From: CAYHOI01 sp964358175
Lineage (GTDB): Bacteria; Margulisbacteria; Riflemargulisbacteria; GWF2-35-9
Reading direction: 5' to 3'
Length of the DNA: 32,516 bases
Assembly: GCA_964358175.1 (NCBI GenBank)
Contig: CAYHOI010000012.1
Coordinates: 1 to 32,516, forward strand
Below, one piece after another: positions 7,766 through 13,264 of the stretch (its first letter is position 1; each line of letters begins with the position of its first letter). The position numbers and the translations under genes are program-made. The notes below the pieces were generated by a model. It saw nothing but the letters and a program-made list of their open reading frames with translations. It was not told the origin of the DNA and searched no databases.

Positions 7766-8335
7766 CTAACTAAAGATTTCGCTAATAACACCACTAATAC
7801 CCACACGAGTTTTGGTCGAACAGAAAACAACTTGCTGAGATCCGACTTGATCCTGAAGAGCTTTCAATTGCGTTTGGTAGTGGGATCTCTTAATCTTGTC
7901 CACTTTGTTGGCTACCACAAGAATATTTTTGTTTTGGTTTTCAAGGTGACGAAGCATATCGAGATCCTCAACAGTTGGCCCAACAAACGCATCAATAATG
8001 AGCACTATTTTGGCCTGCTTGTAGGATGAGTTGAACAAATACCAATGGATCAATTTTGTCAGTTTCTCCCGAAGTTCTCTTGAAGCTTTGGCATATCCAT
8101 ATCCTGGAAGATCCACCCAGTAATAAGATCGATTGATCAGAAAGAGGTTGATTTGTTGGGTTCGACCTGGGAAAGCACTGGTTCTAGCCAAGTCCTTGCT
8201 GTGCAGGAGGGTGTTAATCATGCTGGATTTGCCAACATTGGATCGTCCAATAAATGCAATTTGCGGTGTTCCATCATCGAGCAAAGAATCGTGCTCCACA
8301 ATGCCTTTAATAAATGTTGCCGAGGTTATATTCAT
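7766..8335 (-). CDS. engB: Ribosome-biogenesis GTPase EngB (YsxC/YihA)
   Basis: A small TRAFAC GTPase of 189 residues, needed for late assembly of the large ribosomal subunit. All G motifs are visible: G1 GRSNVGKSS (30-38), the switch region LARTSAFPGRTQ (G2), G3 DLPGYG (75-80), G4 NKVD (143-146) and G5 STKT (173-176). The start codon is only 10 nt downstream of the CCA end of tRNA-Ser on the same strand and has no Shine-Dalgarno sequence. The message is therefore probably released by tRNA 3' processing, leaving a very short leader. nadB follows after 9 nt. Confidence 0.95.
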   Translation of the reverse strand: MNITSATFIKGIVEHDSLLDDGTPQIAFIGRSNVGKSSMINTLLHSKDLARTSAFPGRTQQINLFLINRSYYWVDLPGYGYAKASRELREKLTKLIHWYLFNSSYKQAKIVLIIDAFVGPTVEDLDMLRHLENQNKNILVVANKVDKIKRSHYQTQLKALQDQVGSQQVVFCSTKTRVGISGVISEIFS

Positions 8336-8345
8336 TAATTAATAC

Positions 8346-8437
8346 TGGCGGAGGGTGAGAGATTCGAACTCTCGCGGCAGTAGAACCACCCTACAGGTTT
8401 AGCAAACCCGCCCCTTCGGCCACTTGGGTAACCCTCC
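8346..8437 (-). tRNA. tRNA-Ser (GCT)
   Basis: A 92-nt minus-strand cloverleaf with acceptor GGAGGGT/ACCCTCC, discriminator G, encoded CCA (8348-8346), the long variable arm typical of tRNA-Ser, anticodon loop TTGCTAA (GCT) and T-loop GAGTTCGAATCTC. It reads codons AGC and AGU. Its promoter is at 8448-8476, and engB follows 10 nt downstream. Confidence 0.95.
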
Positions 8438-8447
8438 GTAACTGGCA

Positions 8448-8476
8448 ATCATATCGACAGATAACGTTTTTTACAA
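8448..8476 (-). promoter_or_regulatory. Promoter of tRNA-Ser (and probably engB-nadB)
   Basis: On the minus strand TTGTAA (8476-8471) and TATGAT (8453-8448) are 17 bp apart, 10 nt before the tRNA 5' end. The target duplication of the MITE-like element begins only 9 bp upstream of the -35, so the insertion replaced any upstream activating sequence. Confidence 0.65.
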
Positions 8477-8493
8477 GAACATCTTTGGCCATC

Positions 8494-8682
8494 CAGCAAT
8501 TCTCATTATGGAATTTAATGCCGAATAATTCCGCCTCTATCCGCCCTCCGGGCACCTTTCTCCGTTCACGGAGAAAGGACGCACCCCAAGTAGAGAGGCC
8601 TTCTCCGCGAGCGGAGAGGGCTCCCCGAAGGGGTGGGTGAGGCGGCAATTTGGAGCAACAAAAGTTATAATTAGAATTGCTG
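8494..8682. mobile_element. 189-bp MITE-like element, copy 1, with 9-bp target duplication
   Basis: The ends are inverted repeats: CAGCAATTCTCATTAT at 8494-8509 against CAGCAATTCTAATTAT read from 8682 inward, 15/16 identical. Directly outside both ends stands TTGGCCATC (8485-8493 and 8683-8691), a perfect 9-bp target-site duplication. The core is GC-rich with several hairpins: CTTTCTCCG/CGGAGAAAG, CTCCGC/GCGGAG, CCCC/GGGG, and CCGCCTC against GAGGCGG near the ends. It carries no credible gene; open frames inside are low-complexity by-products. It sits between the tRNA-Ser promoter and the tyrA stop. A 187/189 identical copy lies at 11754-11942 in the same orientation. The IS family that moves it cannot be named from this window. 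Confidence 0.9.
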
Positions 8683-8703
8683 TTGGCCATCTGTCCGGAA
8701 ATA

Positions 8704-9552
8704 TTATGTCATTCCAACGCCATCAACATTAAATCGGTTGAGCAAATCCTGGCGAGAGTGAGACGTTATCTCCTGCTTGACCTCCGTAAGCTCCTGAATG
8801 AATTTATCAATTTCTCGAACAAGATTCTTTGAATTATGCTGTGCTACAGTTACTCCCCATAAGGGATCGGAGTGGGCAATACGCGTCACATCGCGAAATC
8901 CTGTAGAGGCGACTTCTGAAAGCTTCTGAGATTCCTCGAGATATCGTCTATAGACAAGAACCGAGACCAAATAGGGCAAGTGAGAGATCACGGCCACTCT
9001 CTCGTCATGATCCTGGGCTGTCATTTCAACATATCGAGCCTGAAGAGTTTCCACTAATTGTGTGACCACCTTTTTAGCCTTTGATTTTATTTCTTGTGAC
9101 GGATAGCTGACAACGAAGGGACGATCAACAAAAAGTGTTTGTACGGCATTATCTATGCCTATCTTTTCTGAGCCTGCCATCGGATGGCCTCCCACAAAAA
9201 TAGCATTGGTTAAAGGTAAAGCGCCCACTTGCTCTTGAATAAAAGTTTTGACACTTCCCACATCCATCACCACCGTAGGCTGCGTCAAGGCAAGATCAAT
9301 TTTATGAACCATTTCGGGGATACTCTCAATCGGAAGTGCCACCACAACGAGATCAACCTCTGTAACGGCTACTGCGAGTTCAACCGAGCTTTCAGAAATC
9401 ATGCCACGTTCTTGAGCTTTCTGGAGGGTCTCAGGGTTTCGCGCAAATCCTTTGACGAAAACCCCTGCAGTTTTCAGCTGCCAGGCAAGAGAACCTCCGA
9501 TAAGCCCAAGACCAACAACACAAACCCTCAACGCAGAGGACTCTTTAGTCAT
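8704..9552 (-). CDS. tyrA: Prephenate dehydrogenase
   Basis: NAD(P)-dependent oxidative decarboxylation of prephenate to 4-hydroxyphenylpyruvate in tyrosine synthesis (some family members use arogenate). The 282-residue protein has the Rossmann motif GLGLIGGSL (14-22) and the family signature GGHPMAGSE with His123. The C-terminal helical dimerisation region has HDERVAVISHLPY. No ACT regulatory domain follows, so feedback control by tyrosine through such a domain is not expected. Its start overlaps the end of aroH by 8 nt, which puts the two consecutive enzymes, chorismate to prephenate to hydroxyphenylpyruvate, under coupled translation. It is the last gene of rpe-ribD-aroH-tyrA; the MITE-like element begins 12 nt past the stop. 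Confidence 0.93.
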   Translation of the reverse strand: MTKESSALRVCVVGLGLIGGSLAWQLKTAGVFVKGFARNPETLQKAQERGMISESSVELAVAVTEVDLVVVALPIESIPEMVHKIDLALTQPTVVMDVGSVKTFIQEQVGALPLTNAIFVGGHPMAGSEKIGIDNAVQTLFVDRPFVVSYPSQEIKSKAKKVVTQLVETLQARYVEMTAQDHDERVAVISHLPYLVSVLVYRRYLEESQKLSEVASTGFRDVTRIAHSDPLWGVTVAQHNSKNLVREIDKFIQELTEVKQEITSHSRQDLLNRFNVDGVGMT

Positions 9553-9913
9553 CGCAAAGATCTTGTCGAAGTTGTTTAGCTCCTTGCAAATATACGGGCT
9601 TCAGGGCGGTCTGGGATGTTGCGTTGTAGTGAAGGAGAAGCCGAATACACTTTTTTACACTATCAGGCACATCAATTTCAACCGCACAAATCAGAGGAAC
9701 CTCAGTCCATCCAAGATTGCGTGCCGCGACTGCAGGAAATTCTGCGTTTAAATCAGGTGTCATGGTGAAGAATACACTCACAATTCGATCCACTTCAAGC
9801 TGGTTGACCTCAACAAGTTTGGTGAGCAGGATTTCTGTTTCGGAAACAATTTGCTCCCGGGTGTTCGCTAAAACCGTTGTTGCCCCTCGAATTCCTTTGA
9901 TAATGGCCTCCAC
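9545..9913 (-). CDS. aroH: Chorismate mutase, AroH type
   Basis: A 122-residue monofunctional chorismate mutase of the trimeric pseudo-alpha/beta-barrel (Bacillus AroH) class, not the helical AroQ class. Landmarks: the N-terminal IRGATTV with the substrate-binding Arg, TPDLNAEFPAVAARNLGW, the ICAVEIDV segment with the active-site Glu, and KKCIR with the catalytic Arg. It converts chorismate to prephenate, the substrate of the overlapping downstream TyrA. Length matches the family. The start lies 24 nt after the ribD stop. The AroH class is scattered in distribution (Firmicutes, Cyanobacteria, Thermus and others), which is weak evidence about the host lineage. Confidence 0.93.
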   Translation of the reverse strand: MEAIIKGIRGATTVLANTREQIVSETEILLTKLVEVNQLEVDRIVSVFFTMTPDLNAEFPAVAARNLGWTEVPLICAVEIDVPDSVKKCIRLLLHYNATSQTALKPVYLQGAKQLRQDLCDD

Positions 9914-9937
9914 CTCTCGACACTATTTTAACGTACT

Positions 9938-11050
9938 TCACCCATTTTGAGGAAGTGTGGGGTAATAAACTAATCTGACATCATCCCCTATGCGACGAAC
10001 GTGGTTGAGCGAAAATTTCTCCAAATCACCTATGCAGCGATCCATTTCTCCATCCAGAACAGGCTTCGATTGATTATCGGCGAACAGCTTTGGTGCGATA
10101 TACCAGTACAGCTTGTCCACCAATCGCTGTGAAATCAATGAGTGAGCTAATTTCCCGCCACCTTCTACCAGAATAGAGGTCATGGAGCGTTGAGCGATCG
10201 CCTGCAAAGCAGGCACTAAATTAAATCCAGTTGTTCCTGCTTCAAGGAAAATAAACAGGACTCCCCGTGCCAGGTGCTCGTTATGCCGAGTACTTCCATG
10301 ATGTCTTTTTTCAGAAACAACCAATACCTTAGAGCCGTCCTCAAAGAGTTTAGCGTTTAACGGAAGTTGCAAATCTGGATCCATGATGATTTTAGTGAGC
10401 GTATGTGTTCCTCTACGAATTCCTAGAGAGGGATTGTCCTTTAATACAGTCCCAATTCCTACCATGATCGCATCGTATCGTGATCGAATTCGGCCTACAT
10501 CTCGACGTGAGGCCTCTGAGGTAATCCACTTGCTTTCGCCGTAACGATCAGCAATTCGTGCGTCCAAGGTGAGACCCATCTTCAGAGCCACAAAAGGCAA
10601 ACCCGTCTCCATATATTTAAAGAATACTTCGTTCAACAGTCTTCCTTGTTGGGCAAGAATGCCAGAGACCACTTCAATTCCCGCTTGCATTAAGGCCTGC
10701 TGACTATCGCATTGCCTGACCTTGGGATTGGAGTCTTCATTGGAGAAAATAACGCGCTTTATGCCTGCGCGAATAATAGCGTCGGTACAGGGCGGCGTTT
10801 TTCCCCAGTGACAGCAAGGCTCTAGATTTACAAAAAGATCCGAACCACGGGCATTCTCTCCCGCATTGTGAAGAGCCACCGCTTCTGCATGAGGTTTGCT
10901 ATAACTATCATGCCAGCCTGTAGCGATCACCTGCCCAGACTTAACGATGACCGAGCCAACGAGTGGGTTTGGAGCGACTTTGCCAATCCCTTTTTTCGCC
11001 AAACGAAACGTTTGTTTCATAAAAAGTTCGTCAGTGGAAGTCCGGTTCAT
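9938..11050 (-). CDS. ribD: Bifunctional riboflavin biosynthesis deaminase/reductase
   Basis: RibD deaminates the pyrimidine intermediate made by GTP cyclohydrolase II and then reduces its ribosyl side chain, two successive steps of riboflavin synthesis. Residues 1-145 form the deaminase with zinc ligands His54 (in PHAEAVAL, catalytic Glu56), Cys79 and Cys88 (PCCHWGKTPPC). Residues 150-370 form the reductase, with PFVALKMGLTLDARIA, TSEASRRD..R.R.DAIMVGIGT and EGGGKLA. Length (370) is normal. The ATG directly abuts the rpe stop codon, so translation is probably coupled. ribE, ribBA and ribH are not nearby, so riboflavin genes are dispersed; no FMN riboswitch is visible upstream. Confidence 0.95.
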   Translation of the reverse strand: MNRTSTDELFMKQTFRLAKKGIGKVAPNPLVGSVIVKSGQVIATGWHDSYSKPHAEAVALHNAGENARGSDLFVNLEPCCHWGKTPPCTDAIIRAGIKRVIFSNEDSNPKVRQCDSQQALMQAGIEVVSGILAQQGRLLNEVFFKYMETGLPFVALKMGLTLDARIADRYGESKWITSEASRRDVGRIRSRYDAIMVGIGTVLKDNPSLGIRRGTHTLTKIIMDPDLQLPLNAKLFEDGSKVLVVSEKRHHGSTRHNEHLARGVLFIFLEAGTTGFNLVPALQAIAQRSMTSILVEGGGKLAHSLISQRLVDKLYWYIAPKLFADNQSKPVLDGEMDRCIGDLEKFSLNHVRRIGDDVRLVYYPTLPQNG

Positions 11051-11698
11051 CTAACCTTGTTTTAATCGTGAGATCGTTTCGGCCATATTCTTGCTTTGAA
11101 AAACAGTTGACCCTGCAACGAGCACATCAACACCAGCATTGATCAGCGACGCTGCATTTGTTTCCGTTACGCCTCCATCAACTTGAATATCCACGTGCAG
11201 ATTTAATTCACCTAGCTTCTTTTTTAGTGCCGCAATTTTATCCATGCAGTATGGAATAAACCGTTGTCCGGCAAAGCCAGGATTCACGGTCATAATGAGC
11301 ACCTGATCCACGATTGAAAGAACAGGAAAAATCAGTTCAATCGGTGTTGCGGGATTAATGGCGACCGACGGTTTTGCTCCGAGAGAACGGACCTGTGAAA
11401 TCAAACGATCCAGATGAACTGTCGATTCATATTGAACGGTAAGAATAGCCGCACCTGCTTTGATAAAATCCTCGATGAATGCTGCAGGCTGTGAAATCAT
11501 CAGATGAACGTCTAGTGGAAGTGACGTTACTTCTCTTAGTCGGCTCATGACAACGGATCCTAGGGTGATATTGGGGACAAAATGCCCATCCATGACGTCA
11601 ATGTGAATATAGTCAGCCCCACACTGCTCCAGCCGTTTGACATCAGCTCCCAGTTCGTTGAAGTTTGCGGATAGAATGGAGGGAGAAACTTTGATCAT
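11051..11698 (-). CDS. rpe: Ribulose-phosphate 3-epimerase
   Basis: Interconverts ribulose-5-phosphate and xylulose-5-phosphate in the pentose phosphate pathway, a TIM barrel with a divalent metal. It begins MIKVSPSILSANF and shows the metal ligands in YIHIDVMDGHF (His32, Asp34), DVHLM and the late VDGGV, plus the phosphate loop VNPGFAGQ. An ATG 18 nt further upstream is in frame, but MIKVSPSILS is the usual N-terminus and a weak -10-like AATAAT overlaps the upstream ATG, so I prefer 11698. Oddities: the usual His in the T(V/F)H.E segment is Gln here (LTVQYEST), and the second Gly of the NPGFGGQ loop is Ala. It is the first gene of the rpe-ribD-aroH-tyrA unit; a MITE-like element lies about 55 nt upstream. 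Confidence 0.93.
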   Translation of the reverse strand: MIKVSPSILSANFNELGADVKRLEQCGADYIHIDVMDGHFVPNITLGSVVMSRLREVTSLPLDVHLMISQPAAFIEDFIKAGAAILTVQYESTVHLDRLISQVRSLGAKPSVAINPATPIELIFPVLSIVDQVLIMTVNPGFAGQRFIPYCMDKIAALKKKLGELNLHVDIQVDGGVTETNAASLINAGVDVLVAGSTVFQSKNMAETISRLKQG

Positions 11699-11753
11699 CT
11701 GTGACCATGTTCTCATTATTTCAGGTAGTTTTCAAGGGTCGAAGGGTGCTATC

Positions 11754-11942
11754 CAGCAATTCTCATTATGGGATTTAATACCGAATAATTCCGCCTCTAT
11801 CCGCCCTCCGGGCACCTTTCTCCGTTCACGGAGAAAGGACGCACCCCAAGTAGAGAGGCCTTCTCCGCGAGCGGAGAGGGCTCCCCGAAGGGGTGGGTGA
11901 GGCGGCAATTTGGAGCAACAAAAGTTATAATTAGAATTGCTG
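11754..11942. mobile_element. 189-bp MITE-like element, copy 2, without target duplication
   Basis: Same length and orientation as the copy at 8494-8682, differing at only two positions near the left end (GGAATTTAATG there, GGGATTTAATA here). The terminal inverted repeats CAGCAATTCT...AGAATTGCTG are intact. Unlike copy 1, the nine bases outside each end differ (GGTGCTATC on the left, CCCTGCCAA on the right), so there is no target duplication. That is what recombination between two element copies would leave. A short coding-like ORF starts just to the right. Confidence 0.9.
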
Positions 11943-11970
11943 CCCTGCCAAGGAGTACGAAGGCCCTAGA

Positions 11971-12081
11971 ATGGCTCGTCCAGGAGAGGGTCCTCGCAAT
12001 ATTAACACGCTTGATCCTAGGCGTGATGATTATATTTCGCCGAGAAGATTCTATACTGGGCCTCATCAGTATTGGCCTTAG
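11971..12081 (+). CDS. Possible 36-residue small ORF or truncated gene tail
   Basis: An ATG at 11971 has GAAGG 7 nt upstream and opens a 36-residue frame, MARPGEGPRNINTLDPRRDD... ending in YWP, rich in Arg, Pro and Tyr. The same frame is open upstream without interruption back to a TAG inside the MITE-like element (11932-11934), so it could also be the 3' end of a longer gene cut when the element or a recombination event arrived. No family recognised. The reading frame fits protein better than the two competing frames. The remaining 48 nt to bioF hold the bioF promoter. Confidence 0.35.
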   Translation: MARPGEGPRNINTLDPRRDDYISPRRFYTGPHQYWP

Positions 12082-12111
12082 CTACAGCGTGCCACTCATG
12101 CCAAAACCCGT

Positions 12112-12117
12112 TATAAT
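12112..12117 (+). promoter_or_regulatory. -10 element of bioF, very close to the start codon
   Basis: A perfect TATAAT ends 12 nt before the ATG at 12130. With usual spacing, transcription would begin about 5-6 nt upstream of the start codon, so the message would be nearly leaderless. No Shine-Dalgarno motif is present. Only a weak -35 (GTGCCA) is seen. Confidence 0.45.
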
Positions 12118-12129
12118 GCATACAGAAAT

Positions 12130-13248
12130 ATGGATTCTATCAAGAATGCTCTAAACAACCTCAAGGAGGCGCATCTTTACCGGGAACGCAAACAAGTAGG
12201 CTCTCTGTCCACTTTCCCAACAGTGATGGTCAATGGGCGATCTGTCCTTCATTTCGGATCGAACAATTATCTTGGGTTTTCTCGTGATCATGACGCTACA
12301 AATATCGCCGAGTATGACGTTCAAGAGTCGTCTCCGCTGATCAGTGGGTATACCGATTCCCATGCTCTACTTGAATCTCGATTGGCCTCTCTGAAGAGCC
12401 AGCATTCCGCACTTCTTTTTTCTAGTGGATTCTTGGCCAATCTTGCCACGCTAACAACCCTCGCCGGCACCAATGATCTTTTACTCATCGACAAAATGAG
12501 CCATGCGTCTTTGATGGAGGCGACTCGTTATCGAGAGATTTCTTTTCGAACTTTTCCTCATCGAAACACTCTCTATGCTGAAAAGCTTCTCAAATCACAT
12601 CGAGCAAAATATGACCAGGTTTACCTAGTCTCGGACTCCTTATTTTCGATGGAAGGGGACGAGGCTTCATTGGAGGAGCTGCTATATCTAGCCAAGACCT
12701 ATGATGCCTATCTCGTGCTGGATGATGCTCATGCGATAGGGGTATATGGCGAGCAAGGCGAAGGTCTTGCTACGGCAGACAGGCTGGGAAACTTTGAAAA
12801 ACTTATTATCACAGGAACCTTATCCAAAGCACTTGCATCTTATGGTGGTTTTATCGCGGCAAGCGAATCAGTCATTGATTTTCTCGTAAACAAAGCCAAG
12901 CCTTACATATTTAATACCGCTCTTCCTCAAGTTCACGTTGTCACGGCATTGACACATCTTGAAGCTATTGCCACAACTCAACCCCAAAAGCAACTTTGGA
13001 ACAATATTCGAATATTTAATGAACTGCTAGGTCGCATCAGCTACCCTGCCTGCTCTCCAATTATTCCAATTTCCTGTAGCAGTAATGAGTATGCCCTTCA
13101 ACTCAGCGAAAATCTTTTTGAAAAAGGGTTTTTTGTGCCAGCCATCCGTTATCCTTCCGTTCCTCGCCAAAAGCCCATGCTTCGCGTCTCACTGTCAGCG
13201 GCGCACACCAGTGATCATCTGTATGCTTTACGTGCCCAATTGCCGTAA
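12130..13248 (+). CDS. bioF: 8-amino-7-oxononanoate synthase-like PLP enzyme
   Basis: An alpha-oxoamine synthase of fold type I. BioF joins pimeloyl thioester and L-alanine in biotin synthesis. Visible motifs: NYLGF near the N-terminus, the substrate His in DKMSHASLMEA, DDAHAIGVYG (PLP-contacting Asp/His, 198-201) and the PLP lysine Lys233 in GTLSKALASYGG. The protein is slightly short (372). The normally glycine-rich GSGGSR segment before the LISG motif is replaced by VQESSPLISG, so substrate choice may differ; KBL (2-amino-3-ketobutyrate ligase) and serine palmitoyltransferase relatives share the fold. No other biotin gene is in the window. valS starts 16 nt after the stop. Confidence 0.82.
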   Translation: MDSIKNALNNLKEAHLYRERKQVGSLSTFPTVMVNGRSVLHFGSNNYLGFSRDHDATNIAEYDVQESSPLISGYTDSHALLESRLASLKSQHSALLFSSGFLANLATLTTLAGTNDLLLIDKMSHASLMEATRYREISFRTFPHRNTLYAEKLLKSHRAKYDQVYLVSDSLFSMEGDEASLEELLYLAKTYDAYLVLDDAHAIGVYGEQGEGLATADRLGNFEKLIITGTLSKALASYGGFIAASESVIDFLVNKAKPYIFNTALPQVHVVTALTHLEAIATTQPQKQLWNNIRIFNELLGRISYPACSPIIPISCSSNEYALQLSENLFEKGFFVPAIRYPSVPRQKPMLRVSLSAAHTSDHLYALRAQLP

Positions 13249-13264
13249 GGTAGAATAAACTCCG

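Noticed and set aside
8391..8690. Open frames through the first MITE-like element (and the matching ones at 11637-11900 and 11797-12066)
   Set aside because: They arise from the GC-rich hairpin repeats, have low-complexity composition, and run across a tRNA or element ends. The two copies sit in different flanking frames, so no conserved protein is encoded.
10860..11065. An FMN riboswitch or other leader before ribD
   Set aside because: ribD starts directly at the rpe stop, leaving no leader, and no RFN-type conserved blocks are seen before rpe either.
8485..11951. A composite transposon formed by the two elements and the operon between them
   Set aside because: Copy 1 has its own perfect target duplication, and the outer flanks (TTGGCCATC and CCCTGCCAA) do not match, so the whole segment did not move in as one unit.
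11897..12154. An 85-residue plus-strand frame crossing the element end and the bioF start
   Set aside because: It begins inside the repeat and overlaps the bioF start in another frame. The competing frame at 11971-12081 has more protein-like composition and an RBS.
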